A DNA stretch of 64,000 nucleotides. Origin: Amycolatopsis nivea (GTDB lineage: Bacteria; Actinomycetota; Actinomycetes; Mycobacteriales; Pseudonocardiaceae). The notes below the pieces were generated by a model. The model saw only the letters and a program-made list of their open reading frames with translations, was not told the DNA's origin and searched no databases. A program made the translations under genes and the position numbers. The stretch covers positions 270 through 64,269 of the forward strand of contig NZ_SDLT01000023.1 in NCBI RefSeq assembly GCF_004522235.1. Direction: 5' to 3'. Below are positions 15,461-24,552 of the stretch, one piece after another (the first letter of the stretch is position 1; every line of letters starts with the position of its first letter).

Positions 15461-17350
15461 TCAACGCGTGTCTGAGGGACGCATCGCCACCGTTGTGGCC
15501 ACTGTGGACACGGTCAGCAGCACCACGACACAACCCGCCGCGATCGACAGCAGCGGAACCCATGGCAGGTCGAGCGGGATGTCGAGCCCGGCCGAACGCA
15601 CCGCCTGCCACAGTCCGCCCACTGCCAGTGCCACCGCCGCCGCTCCCAGGACGAGGCCGGTGAGCGCGATTCCCGTGCCCTCCCACAGAACCATCCGCAA
15701 CACTTGTGTGCGTTGGGCACCGAGCAACCGCAGCTGGGCGAACTCGCCCGCGCGCTCGCTGAACGACATCGTGACCGTGTTGGCGACAGCGAACAGCGTG
15801 TACAGCAAGGCGAACCATGCCAGCAGTTCTGCGCCGATTCGCATGCCGTCCTCACGGAACCCCGCCGAAGTCGCCAGCCATGCGGCCGTCGACGTCACCT
15901 CGTAGCCCTTCGCTGCCAACAGGTTTTCCACCCTGGCGGCGTCCGCCGGATTGTTCAGCGCCACGTGCAGCGCGGGCGGACGGGCTCCGACCGCGCGGTG
16001 GTGGGCCACGAGTTGTTCAGGCAGCAGCAGGGGAGCGGTCAAAGGCGGGCCGTCATAGAGAGCCACCACCTTGACCGGAACCGTTGCGCCATCGGGCATC
16101 CGGAGGCCCACCGAGTCTCCGACCGTCAAGCCGAAGCCCGCCGCTTGCCGCCTCCCCAGCATCGCGGCCGAGCCGGTGAGCTGAGCCGGGTCGCCGGTGG
16201 TAGTGCCCAGTCCGAGTACGTCGGAGACACCTTTCCCCGCGACGCCGAGGGCAGCCATCTCCCTGCTTGTGCGGTGGACCAAAGCGCTTACAGCCGCGTC
16301 CTCGACTAGCACTGCGGCGCGGACGCCCGGCACAGCTGTGTCCAGGTTGTCCCCAGTAGCCCGCAGTTGCGACGTGTAGAGCTTCGCCGCACTCGCCCGC
16401 CCCGCTGCCCCGAGCATGTTCGTGCCCGCCAGCAGGGAGCCGGTGATTCCGATCGTGACCAGGACTGGAGCCGCGCAGGACGCGGTCCGGCGGATCGCGG
16501 CGCGCAGGTTCTCTCGCGCCAGCAGACCGCTGGCTCCGGTGAACGCGGCCAGAGGCGCGACCACAAGCCCGGTGAGCCGCGGGACGAACACGGGTGCCAG
16601 CAGGGCCAGGCCGACCACGATCGGCTGGGCGGTGAACAGGGCGAGCGGGAGCTGGCCGTCCGGGGGCACGCGCGGCAACAGCACCATCAGCCCCAGGCCG
16701 ACGGCAAGGCCCAGCACCCCGAGAAAGCGGCGGCCCCGCGGGATCGGCCGGGTGTCCACGACCGCCTCCCGGAAGGCTTCCACCGGCCGGATAGCACCGG
16801 CCCGGCGCGCGGCGGGCCACGCGCCGAGGATCGCGACTGCCAGGCCGAGCACGAACGCCACCAGCATCGGCGCGACCAGCCGCGACGGTGTCAACGGCAA
16901 CTCGATGCCGGCGGGCAGCACCTGCCTCCATACGAGGACGTCGCCGAGCACCGAGGTGAGCGGGACGCCGAGCAACGCGCCCGCCGCTGCCGCCGCCGTG
17001 CCGAGGACCGTCGTCTCCGTCAGCACCATCCGGCGCACTTGGCCGGGACCGGCGCCGGCCATCCGCAACAACGCCAACTCGCGGCGACGTTGCGACACCG
17101 TGAACGAAAAGGTGCTCGCCACGATGAAAACCGTCAGGAATCCGCCGATGCCGGCGAACAGCGCCAGCAGGTTGCCGGCCTCGGCCAGAGCTGTCCGGGC
17201 GGCGGGGCCGGCCGTGCTCTTCCCGTCTCCCGACACTGCGATCACCGTGCCGGACGCGGAAATCATGGCCACGCCGAAAACCAGCGTGAGGAACGCTCCC
17301 GCGAACGACACGCGCCTGCCGCGCAGGGTGTGCAAGGCGATCCACAGCAC
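15461..17350 (-). CDS. ABC transporter permease, FtsX/MacB-like, two FtsX domains
   Basis: 629 residues. The membrane part has an N-terminal helix, a first FtsX block (LLALFAGIGGFLTVFIVAST, then RRRELALLRMAGAGPGQVRR), a large extracytoplasmic middle and a second FtsX block near the C-terminus (LFAVANTVTMSFSERAGEFA, then LRLLGAQRTQVLRMVLWEG). The GTG start lies 1 bp after the stop of the ATPase gene, so the two are one operon. Such exporters remove peptides, antibiotics or lipids, or transmit force to the envelope. The divergent two-component system suggests induction by cell-envelope stress. Confidence 0.9.
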   Translation of the reverse strand: MLWIALHTLRGRRVSFAGAFLTLVFGVAMISASGTVIAVSGDGKSTAGPAARTALAEAGNLLALFAGIGGFLTVFIVASTFSFTVSQRRRELALLRMAGAGPGQVRRMVLTETTVLGTAAAAAGALLGVPLTSVLGDVLVWRQVLPAGIELPLTPSRLVAPMLVAFVLGLAVAILGAWPAARRAGAIRPVEAFREAVVDTRPIPRGRRFLGVLGLAVGLGLMVLLPRVPPDGQLPLALFTAQPIVVGLALLAPVFVPRLTGLVVAPLAAFTGASGLLARENLRAAIRRTASCAAPVLVTIGITGSLLAGTNMLGAAGRASAAKLYTSQLRATGDNLDTAVPGVRAAVLVEDAAVSALVHRTSREMAALGVAGKGVSDVLGLGTTTGDPAQLTGSAAMLGRRQAAGFGLTVGDSVGLRMPDGATVPVKVVALYDGPPLTAPLLLPEQLVAHHRAVGARPPALHVALNNPADAARVENLLAAKGYEVTSTAAWLATSAGFREDGMRIGAELLAWFALLYTLFAVANTVTMSFSERAGEFAQLRLLGAQRTQVLRMVLWEGTGIALTGLVLGAAAVALAVGGLWQAVRSAGLDIPLDLPWVPLLSIAAGCVVVLLTVSTVATTVAMRPSDTR

Positions 17351-17351
17351 G

Positions 17352-18113
17352 TCAGCCGACCTCTTTCGGCACGGTTTCCTCCAGCGTGGTCATCAGGTCG
17401 GCGACCACCCGAGCGGTGGGATTGTCCAGATGGCCGGAGATCCGGCCGTCCGCCAGGAACGTCACCCGATCGGCGAAGGCGGCGGCTACCGGGTCATGCG
17501 TCACCATCACGACGGTCTGGCCGTCGTCATCGACGAGTTTCCGCAGCAATTCGAGCACCTGGCGACCGTTGCGGCTGTCCAGGGCGCCGGTCGGTTCGTC
17601 GGCGAACACCACCTCGGGGTTGCCGGCCAGCGCACGCGCGATCGCCACCCGCTGCTGCTGGCCGCCGGACAACGAGGCTGGCCGGTGGCCGGTCCGGTCG
17701 CCCATCCCGACCTGTTCGAGCAGTTGGCGCGCACGATCGGCTCGCACCCCGCGCCGGGCAAGACGCAGCGGCAGCGAAACGTTTTGCACGGCGGTCAGGG
17801 TCGCCATCAGGTTGAAACTCTGGAACACGAACCCGATCCGGTCCCGGCGCAACGAGGTGAGCTTCCGCTCGGACAAGGCGCTGATGTCGGTGTCCCCCAA
17901 GAAGACCGCGCCGTCGGTGGGCCGGTCCAGGCCGGCCGCGCACTGCAGCAGCGTCGTTTTCCCCGAACCGGAGGGACCCATGACAGCGGAGAACGTGCCG
18001 CGGCGGAATGCCAGGTCGATCGCGTTCAGCGCCACCACCTCGTGCGGGGCGGCGCCGTGCACTTTGGTCAGGCGCACCAGACGAACGGACTCAGCCGACG
18101 GTGAAGATCCCAT
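17352..18113 (-). CDS. ABC transporter ATP-binding protein (LolD/MacB type)
   Basis: 253 residues. Walker A GPSGSGKTTLLQ, Q-loop in FVFQSFNLMATLT, signature LSGGQQQRVAIARAL, Walker B VVFADEPTGALD and switch His in MVTHDP are complete. Pairs with the FtsX-type permease directly downstream. The ATG start was chosen by homology; the upstream open frame is unrelated. Divergent from the sensor kinase gene across 124 bp. Confidence 0.93.
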   Translation of the reverse strand: MGSSPSAESVRLVRLTKVHGAAPHEVVALNAIDLAFRRGTFSAVMGPSGSGKTTLLQCAAGLDRPTDGAVFLGDTDISALSERKLTSLRRDRIGFVFQSFNLMATLTAVQNVSLPLRLARRGVRADRARQLLEQVGMGDRTGHRPASLSGGQQQRVAIARALAGNPEVVFADEPTGALDSRNGRQVLELLRKLVDDDGQTVVMVTHDPVAAAFADRVTFLADGRISGHLDNPTARVVADLMTTLEETVPKEVG

Positions 18114-18237
18114 GCGCTCAAGCCAACCCTGGTTCGAGCCTTCGCGCACGGGCCCAGGCAGGTGTTCAAAGGTAGTGCTGGGTATACCTGCGCGGCCCGC
18201 GCCGACGGACCTATGGTGGTTTCCGAGGGAGGGAGCC
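18114..18237. promoter_or_regulatory. Divergent promoter region: ABC exporter / two-component system
   Basis: 124 bp between divergent operons. The kinase ribosome site GAGGGAGGGAG is clear. A GGTATACC-like dyad lies at about 18180-18187, a possible binding site for the adjacent response regulator. Confidence 0.4.
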
Positions 18238-19479
18238 ATGGTGCGGGACAGGTCGAAAGCCGGCGTGGTGCGCTCGGCGGCGTACTTGCTGAGCGGTGTG
18301 CCGCTGGGCGTCGGCTGCCTGCTGGTCATCGTGGCGACGGCAGGCGCGGGAGTTGCGCTGTTGCCGGTCGCGATCGGGGTGGTGCCGTTAATCTTGTTGT
18401 GCCAATTGGGAATCCCCGTCGCCAGAGTGGAGCGACGCAGGCTGGGGTGGGTCAGCCCCGGGCCGGTGCGGGCTGCCCTCCGCTCGTCGTGCGCGGGCGG
18501 GTGGTGGCGCCGGTCGAAGGCCCGGTTGCGGGAACGGGTCACCTGGCAGGAGCTGGGCTACACCGCCCTGCTCGCCACCCTGCTGTGGGTGTTCGACTTG
18601 ATCGTCGTCCTCGTCGGCGTAGTGCTGCCCGGCGCGATGATCGCGGCTCCGCTGGTGGTGGCGTTGTCCCCGTCCGAATGGGTGCCTTCCGGGGCGGCGA
18701 TGGTGCGAAGCGGTCTCGTCTGGGCGATAGTGCCTCTCGGAGCTGCCGTGCTGGCGGCCGCTGTGTTCGTTCTGCCCGCGGCGGCAGGCGCGCGGGCCAG
18801 GGTGAGCCGGGCGATGCTGGAGCCGGCCCGCGGAGGCGACGAGCTCGAACTGGTGGAAGTGCGGCGCTCACGGGCCCGGATGGTGGACCAGCACGAAGCC
18901 GAGCGCCGCCGGATCGAACGAGACCTGCACGACGGCGCCCAGCAACGGCTGACGTCGCTGGCGATGGTGCTGGGCCTGGCCCGCACCCAGCTGGACGGCG
19001 GAAGCGGCCCCGGCGCCCTGGTCGACCGCGCCCACACGGAGGCGAAACTCGCGCTGGCGGAACTCGGCGACCTGATCCGCGGCATCCATCCCAAGATCCT
19101 GTCCGACCGGGGATTGGACGCCGCGCTGGGCGACCTGGCGGACCGGTGCGCCCTGCCGGTGCGGGTGGACACCGCAGTCGGCACGAGACTGCCGGATTCG
19201 GCGGAGAGCGCCGCCTACTACGCCGTGAGCGAAGCCCTGACCAACGTCGTCAAACACAGCGGTGCCGATCGGGCCGAAGTCGTCGCGCGCTACCAGCAAG
19301 GCGTGTTGCTGGTGGAGATCCGGGACAACGGCCGGGGCGGTGCCGACCAGGAGGGTGGCGGCGGCCTGAGCGGGCTGGCCGACCGCGCGTCGGTGGTCGG
19401 GGGAACGGTGGCGCTGTCCAGCCCGCCCGGCGGCCCGACGGTGGTGCGCGTGCGCATCCCCAGCGAGCCCCTGCCGTGA
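18238..19479 (+). CDS. Sensor histidine kinase (NarL-system HisKA_3 type)
   Basis: 413 residues. An N-terminal sensor part with about four transmembrane helices precedes a HisKA_3 dimerisation/phosphoacceptor segment (EAERRRIERDLHDGAQQRLT, His in RDLHDGAQQ) and a HATPase domain (YYAVSEALTNVVKHSG, then VEIRDNGRGG and GLSGLADRASVVGG). The large N-terminal YhfA-like membrane region resembles LiaS/VraS-class envelope sensors. One leucine is encoded by TTA (18388-18390), rare in such genomes and a hint of bldA-dependent translation. The stop overlaps the regulator start by 4 bp. Confidence 0.92.
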   Translation: MVRDRSKAGVVRSAAYLLSGVPLGVGCLLVIVATAGAGVALLPVAIGVVPLILLCQLGIPVARVERRRLGWVSPGPVRAALRSSCAGGWWRRSKARLRERVTWQELGYTALLATLLWVFDLIVVLVGVVLPGAMIAAPLVVALSPSEWVPSGAAMVRSGLVWAIVPLGAAVLAAAVFVLPAAAGARARVSRAMLEPARGGDELELVEVRRSRARMVDQHEAERRRIERDLHDGAQQRLTSLAMVLGLARTQLDGGSGPGALVDRAHTEAKLALAELGDLIRGIHPKILSDRGLDAALGDLADRCALPVRVDTAVGTRLPDSAESAAYYAVSEALTNVVKHSGADRAEVVARYQQGVLLVEIRDNGRGGADQEGGGGLSGLADRASVVGGTVALSSPPGGPTVVRVRIPSEPLP

Positions 19480-20135
19480 CCGGGCTGCGGATCGCGGTGG
19501 CCGAGGATTCGGTCCTGCTGCGCGAGGGGCTGGTGCGAATCCTGGAATTCCACGGCCACCGCGTGGTCGTCCAGGCAGGCACCGCTCCGGAGCTCCTGGC
19601 AGCACTGTCCCGGACGAAATGCGACCTCGTGATCACCGACGTGCGGATGCCCCCGGGAAACGCCGACGAAGGACTGCGCGCTGCCTTGCGGCTGAGAACC
19701 ACGCAGCCGGCTTTGCCCGTGCTCGTGCTGAGCCAGTACGTGGAGCAGACCTACGCGGCCGAACTCCTGAGCTCCGACTCCGCGGGAGTCGGCTACCTGC
19801 TGAAGGACCGCCTCGGCGACATCGACGTCCTCACCGACGCGATCCGCCGCGTCGCCTCCGGCGGAACGGTGATAGATCCGCAAGTGGTTCGCCAATTGCT
19901 CGCCAGGAACCGGGAAAGCCCCGCTGTTTCCCGCCTGACCGCCCGCGAGCGCGAAGTGCTGGACTACATGGCCCAAGGCGCGAGCAACGCCGCGATAGCC
20001 GCCCAGTTGTCGGTCACCGAAGCGGCGGTGGCCAAACACATCGGCAACATCTTCGCCAAGCTGGAGCTGCCCGTCGCGCCCGACACACACCGGCGAGTCC
20101 TCGCGGTCCTGGCCTACCTGCGCGAATCGCCCTGA
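19476..20135 (+). CDS. NarL/LuxR-family response regulator
   Basis: 219 residues. The receiver domain has acidic residues (AEDSVLLREGL) and the phosphoacceptor Asp in LVITDVRMPP; the Lys of YLLKDRLGD is present. The C-terminal LuxR HTH reads LTAREREVLDYMAQGASNAA, then LSVTEAAVAKHIGNIFAKL. The GTGA overlap with the kinase stop shows coupled translation. The likely target is the divergent ABC exporter. Confidence 0.93.
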   Translation: MTGLRIAVAEDSVLLREGLVRILEFHGHRVVVQAGTAPELLAALSRTKCDLVITDVRMPPGNADEGLRAALRLRTTQPALPVLVLSQYVEQTYAAELLSSDSAGVGYLLKDRLGDIDVLTDAIRRVASGGTVIDPQVVRQLLARNRESPAVSRLTAREREVLDYMAQGASNAAIAAQLSVTEAAVAKHIGNIFAKLELPVAPDTHRRVLAVLAYLRESP

Positions 20136-20321
20136 CCCATCCTGCGGTCCAGGTTCGGTCCGCCGGGTGCCCAACGCTGGCCCACGCGCGTCGATCTACG
20201 GCAGCAACGAGCAACGGCCAAGCGCGGGTTCCGGACTCACCCGTGTTGGATCGGCGCGTCATCGTCCGCTGACGCGCGCACTGTCCGGCCGGATGCACCA
20301 GACGTTGACATCATCGTCAGC

Positions 20322-21206
20322 GTGACAGCGACCTCGAAGCCTGCGGGCGACGTTCTGGCGGCCGCGGCACGACGAGCGGGCTTGAATCCTGCCGGAGCGG
20401 TTCTGATCCGCGACGGATCCAACCTGATGTACCGGCTCGTCGGCGGCTGTGTCGCTCGCATCGGCCCCGCCGGCACTGAGAAAGCCGCAGAATTCCAGAT
20501 CGAGGCGGCCCGCTGGCTGGCAGGCACTGGCATCAACTCGGTCGCTGTTCTGGACGACATCGCCCAGCCGGTCGTCGTCCATGACCGGCCGGTGACCTGG
20601 TGGCGGGAACTGCCTGCGCACCGCCCCGCCAGCCCCGCCGAACTGGGCGGCATTCTCCGGTTGCTCCACCGCCTGGAGCCGCCGGCGCACCCTGTTTTGC
20701 GGATGTTCGATCCGTTCGCTGGGGTCGCCGGCCGGATCGCTGCGGCGCGGCACCTTCCGGACTACGACCGTGCCTGGCTTGCGCACCAGGTCGGTGTTCT
20801 GCGCGAACGGCTGCAGCGAGAGCGAACACGCCATTCTCCGACGGTGATCCACGGGGACGCGTGGCAGAACAACGTTGCTGTGCTCGCAGACGGAAAGCCG
20901 GTGCTCCTCGATTTGGAGCACGTCTCGCTCGGAGACCGCGACTGGGACCTGATTCCGCTCGCGGCGGACTTCGCGGACTTTGTCCGGGTGAGCCGATCCG
21001 ACTACCGCGATTTCGCCACAGCCTATGGCCGTGACGTCACCACGGCGGCGTCTTTCCGGACGTTTGACGACATCCAGGAACTGCGGTGGGCGACCTTTGT
21101 GCTGGCAAAGGGCGCGACGAGCGCCGACGCCGCCCGGGAAGCATCGCACCGCATAGCCTGCTTGCGCGGCGAGATCCCGAGGCCGTGGACGTGGAATGCC
21201 TTCTGA
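20322..21206 (+). CDS. Aminoglycoside phosphotransferase (APH) family protein
   Basis: 294 residues with a protein-kinase-like fold. The Brenner-type catalytic motif is HGDAWQNNV, with metal-binding Asp in LLDLEHVSLGDRDWDL. The family phosphorylates aminoglycosides, macrolides, homoserine, choline and many small molecules. With no resistance context here, a metabolic kinase is as likely as a resistance enzyme. The GTG start follows no strong ribosome site. Confidence 0.8.
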   Translation: MTATSKPAGDVLAAAARRAGLNPAGAVLIRDGSNLMYRLVGGCVARIGPAGTEKAAEFQIEAARWLAGTGINSVAVLDDIAQPVVVHDRPVTWWRELPAHRPASPAELGGILRLLHRLEPPAHPVLRMFDPFAGVAGRIAAARHLPDYDRAWLAHQVGVLRERLQRERTRHSPTVIHGDAWQNNVAVLADGKPVLLDLEHVSLGDRDWDLIPLAADFADFVRVSRSDYRDFATAYGRDVTTAASFRTFDDIQELRWATFVLAKGATSADAAREASHRIACLRGEIPRPWTWNAF

Positions 21207-21255
21207 CGGAAGGAAACGACTGCACGTCATCCGCGTCAGAAGGCTCCGATTGGCG

Positions 21256-21930
21256 CTAGGTGCGACTCTGCTGGGCACCACGGCTCCGGTCAGCCGCAAG
21301 AAGCGCCGGGAGCTCGTTGAGGGAACCAATAACCCAGTCGGCATGCCGGCGCACTGCCGGGTCGTCGGCCCACAGGAAACCCCACGGGCCGCGCCGGATC
21401 AACGCCGTGCGCAAACCCGCGGCCTTCGCTGGCACGACGTCGTTGTCACGGTGGTCGCCCACGTAGACAATCTCGCTTGGCTCGCCCGGCGCCAGCTCGA
21501 TCAGCCGCTCGAAGAACCGCGGATCAGGCTTCGCCACACCCCACTCGCCGGATGTGCCGATGTGGTCGACCGGCAGCTGCAAGGCACGCAAGAGATCTCC
21601 CGCACGGGCCGTCTGGTTCCCGGCGACACCCAGCCAAAGGCCGAGTTCCCGAAGCCCCGAGAGTGCGGAGCGAACGTCAAAGTAAAGATCGTCTTCATTT
21701 ATCTGCTCACCGCGGCCAGCTTCTTCACGGAGCTGCCGCTCGCGCGCAAGATCGAATCCGGGGCGGAAGTACTCGAACGTCTCGGCGTTGTCTCGGCCCT
21801 GTGCCGTGACGGCGCCGAGCACCGCGGAGAAAGTGTGCCGAGGCACGTTGAGCCAATCGGACCACTCACCCCATTCGCGGGAGTCGTCGAGCAGCGTTTC
21901 ACCGACGTCGAACACCACAGAAGTGACCAT
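21256..21930 (-). CDS. HAD-superfamily hydrolase
   Basis: 224 residues. Nucleophile motif FDVGETLLD (the second Asp of DxD is Gly, as in one HAD subgroup), motif II in LGVAGNQT, motif III Lys in GVAKPDPRFF and motif IV in VYVGDHRDNDV. Probably a small-molecule phosphatase. It is convergent with the APH gene, with a 49-bp gap. Confidence 0.85.
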   Translation of the reverse strand: MVTSVVFDVGETLLDDSREWGEWSDWLNVPRHTFSAVLGAVTAQGRDNAETFEYFRPGFDLARERQLREEAGRGEQINEDDLYFDVRSALSGLRELGLWLGVAGNQTARAGDLLRALQLPVDHIGTSGEWGVAKPDPRFFERLIELAPGEPSEIVYVGDHRDNDVVPAKAAGLRTALIRRGPWGFLWADDPAVRRHADWVIGSLNELPALLAADRSRGAQQSRT

Positions 21931-22083
21931 GTACTACTCCTACGGCAAGACCGCTCGGAACGAGTCGCCCGGCGGCGAGACCGTGCTCCTCGATCCGGGA
22001 TCAAAGCGATCGACGCGTCCGAGGCCAACGCGGTGCTCAACTTGAGGTATGAGGTGCAGCGATCTGCACGGTACAACAGAGAC

Positions 22084-22791
22084 ATGGAGATCGACGAAGC
22101 GAAACGCGCTGCCCGTGAGCGTGTCTGGGCGGCGCTCGACGCCGAAGCGGTGGACCCGAGGGGCGCTGCTGGGTGCATTCCGTCATTCGCTGGAACAGCG
22201 GCAGCAGCGGAGCGTTTGGCCGCGCTGGACGTCTGGCGGGACGCACGGGTGGTCAAGTCCAATCCGGATCGCGCTCAACTGCTGGTGCGGGAGAGGGCTT
22301 TGCGGGACGGAAAGATTCTCTGCATGGCCGTACCCGCGATGGACAACCCGAACCCCTTCTACGCGCTCGATCCGGAAAGGGTCAGCATTGAAGCCGCGCA
22401 GAGCAAGTATGCTGCCGACGTTGCCCCGACGGTAGGCCCCGGACAGATGAAACCGATAGACGTCGTCGTTTGCGGCAGTGTCGCAGTCGACAGGCGAGGC
22501 GCGCGAGTCGGAAAGGGGGCAGGCTACTCGGACATCGAGGTTGCCCTCCTGTCGGAAGCCGGGCTGATCGGCCCGCAGACGACGATCATCAGCACCGTGC
22601 ACGAGCTTCAAGTCGTGGATACCGATCTCCCCGAAACCGAGCACGACTTCAGCGTTGACGTCATTGTGACGCCGACGCAAGTTATCTACTGCGAAGCGCG
22701 CCGCCGGCCCGCTGGGATCGTGTGGAGTCATCTGAGCAGCGAGAAAATCCGGGCTGTCCCGGCGCTGTCGCGGCTCTTCGCGCGCCGCTGA
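22084..22791 (+). CDS. 5-formyltetrahydrofolate cyclo-ligase family protein
   Basis: 235 residues. Homology is to the 5-FTHF cyclo-ligase/MTHFSD-like fold: GKILCMAVPAMDNPNPFYAL, then VGKGAGYSDIEVALL, which carries the family GxGxGYxD-type loop, and VHELQVVD. The N-terminal ATP-binding part is shortened compared with the folate enzyme, so the substrate may differ. The ATG was chosen by homology; the frame is open well upstream. The following flavoprotein gene starts 59 bp later and is probably co-expressed. Confidence 0.75.
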   Translation: MEIDEAKRAARERVWAALDAEAVDPRGAAGCIPSFAGTAAAAERLAALDVWRDARVVKSNPDRAQLLVRERALRDGKILCMAVPAMDNPNPFYALDPERVSIEAAQSKYAADVAPTVGPGQMKPIDVVVCGSVAVDRRGARVGKGAGYSDIEVALLSEAGLIGPQTTIISTVHELQVVDTDLPETEHDFSVDVIVTPTQVIYCEARRRPAGIVWSHLSSEKIRAVPALSRLFARR

Positions 22792-22850
22792 GGCGCAGTC
22801 GCCGTCAGTTGGCACCGGGTTCGCGCAAGATACGAACAGGGGAGGGGTGG

Positions 22851-23393
22851 ATGAGCGACAAATCGCGGTGGCTGTATCTGGTAGTCACTGCTGCTCCGCC
22901 GGTCCTGCGGATCCAGGAGCTCGTCGGGACGCTCACCTGCGAGGGTTGGTCGGTCTGTGTCATCGCCACTCCGAACGCGGCGTCGTGGACCGATCTGGAC
23001 GAACTCGCTGCTGCGACAGGCTGCATCACGCGGGTTCACTCCGGATCCCCGCGGCAACGGGAGTCGCTTCCTCGCGCAGCGGCTGTGCTGGCGGCACCGA
23101 TGACGTTCAACTCGATCAACAAGTGGGCGGCCGGATTCAGCGATACCTTCGCTCTGGGAATTCTCAACGAGATGCTCGGCACGGGTGTCCCGATTGTTGT
23201 TGTGCCGTGCGTGAAAGCCGTACTGCGCAGGCATCCTGCGTACGGCGAGAGCGTGGCCAGACTGGTCAACGCGGGTGCCTCCATAATGGATCCGGATGCT
23301 GTGACTGTGCGCGCCGACGACGGTCTGGCCACCTTCGACTGGCCGCAGATCGTCGCGGCTTTACGAGACGTAAAAGAACTCTCAGGAGGTTGA
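22851..23393 (+). CDS. Flavoprotein, phosphopantothenoylcysteine decarboxylase / LanD-like fold
   Basis: 180 residues. HFCD-type flavoprotein features: the short first strand YLVVTAAPPVLRIQEL, then APMTFNSINKWAAGFSDTF (the equivalent of the PXMNxxMW substrate loop region), then IVVVPCVKAVL. These enzymes use FMN to decarboxylate cysteine-containing substrates. Strong ribosome site GGGGAGGGG. It forms a short operon with the cyclo-ligase-like gene. Confidence 0.75.
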   Translation: MSDKSRWLYLVVTAAPPVLRIQELVGTLTCEGWSVCVIATPNAASWTDLDELAAATGCITRVHSGSPRQRESLPRAAAVLAAPMTFNSINKWAAGFSDTFALGILNEMLGTGVPIVVVPCVKAVLRRHPAYGESVARLVNAGASIMDPDAVTVRADDGLATFDWPQIVAALRDVKELSGG

Positions 23394-23810
23394 AGGCGAG
23401 GCGCTCGCAGTGTGACGGCTCACCTCTCCGTTACAGGCTTGCCGGTCGGAATCCGACGCGCGGTGCTGGGAGTCGCTCCGACTTCCCGGAGAAGCTGGGC
23501 GGTTGGACCCGGTCACGCCGTGCGGGAGCCCCGGGAGAGGCCGTGCATGCAGCGGGCGTCGCCAGAACGGGCTTGGGGAACGGGTTCTGTGCGGCTGCCG
23601 CGGGGATCGCGCCTGGGACAGCTGGCCCGGGCATGCGAGGCGGCACGGTCGCGGTGGGTCTGGTTGGCGCGAGCAGGTCACAACACGACGCGCAGTCGCG
23701 GTAGTTGCGCCTCTTGCGACTCGCTCTGCGGGACCGGCCGCGTCAGGCCCGGCGACCGAAGAGAAGGGCCGCCGGGCGGTCGTCTTACTCCCTGGGGTGG
23801 ACCAGATGGC
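23394..23810. other. Gene-free stretch
   Basis: 417 bp with overlapping open frames on both strands, but none has recognisable protein similarity, a ribosome site or convincing codon usage. I see no repeats or strong hairpins. Confidence 0.5.
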
Positions 23811-24281
23811 TCATCCCACGCAGCTGGGAATGACACATTTGAGGATGTAGTTGACCTGTGCGTGTCGTTCGTTGTTTCCCTGCGTGGTCATCGTGAACAG
23901 CCCGCCTGCTGTGCCGTCGAAGGAATTGGAGCCGGAATAGGGGAGGTTCCAGTGCGCGTAGGCGTAGCCTTGACCCCCCGTTCTCTCGATCGTGTAGTTC
24001 ACCCAGCCTTCGGTGCCGGTGAACGCCCCGCAGCTGTCGGACCGCCAATAGACTGCCGTGTGCGGCTGGATCCGGCTGGACGGTTCGGTGTCCCAGCACC
24101 CGTGGTCGAGGTGGGACGCCTTGAGGGTCAGAACCCGGTTGGTCTGGTTGAACAAGGTCACGTAGGCCTCGAAGGCCGAAGCCGGATCCCGGCGGGGGAC
24201 CGCGGCCGACGTCCCGGCGGACGTGAGCGCATTCAGCACGAGGACGGCAGCGAGCGTCAGGAGCAAACCGGTCTTTTTCAT
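23811..24281 (-). CDS. Secreted aegerolysin / crystal-protein-ET79-like protein
   Basis: 156 residues with a clear signal peptide (MKKTGLLLTLAAVLVLNALT, cleaved near SAGTSAA). The mature part has the aegerolysin-like pattern: AYVTLFNQTNRVLTL, a Trp-containing loop (HGCWDTEPSSRIQPH), then WRSDSCGAFTGTEGWVNYTI. Four Cys (DHGCWD, SDSCGAF, ILKCVIPSCVG) could form two disulfides. Such proteins bind membrane lipids and are often secreted in differentiation or defence. Assignment rests on motif pattern only. Confidence 0.6.
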   Translation of the reverse strand: MKKTGLLLTLAAVLVLNALTSAGTSAAVPRRDPASAFEAYVTLFNQTNRVLTLKASHLDHGCWDTEPSSRIQPHTAVYWRSDSCGAFTGTEGWVNYTIERTGGQGYAYAHWNLPYSGSNSFDGTAGGLFTMTTQGNNERHAQVNYILKCVIPSCVG

Positions 24282-24552
24282 GGCACCCCTCGGCGATAGA
24301 TGGATTTCCGCCTGCGAACTTTCAGCATTGCACCGATGTCAAGCTCCGTTTCTGACGCATTCGGTGCAGCGGCTCCGAATGCGTCAGCCGTGGGACTTGG
24401 GGAAATCAGAAACGGTTGCATGGCCCGGGACATCTGGCCGAGAATGTTGCCTAGCGAAATTTTTGCCGCGCGAAGAATAAAGCGGGCCGCCTGGTTTCGC
24501 GGCGCACCTAATGCGGTTGCCGATGGTCACCTGATCGTGGTGGTCTGATGCG

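Noticed and set aside
20322..21206. Antibiotic resistance determinant
   Set aside because: Only APH-family membership is visible; no neighbouring antibiotic genes or subfamily-specific motifs support a resistance call.
23412..24299. 295-residue plus-strand frame
   Set aside because: It overlaps the secreted aegerolysin-like gene in antisense, has no recognisable domain and no ribosome site.
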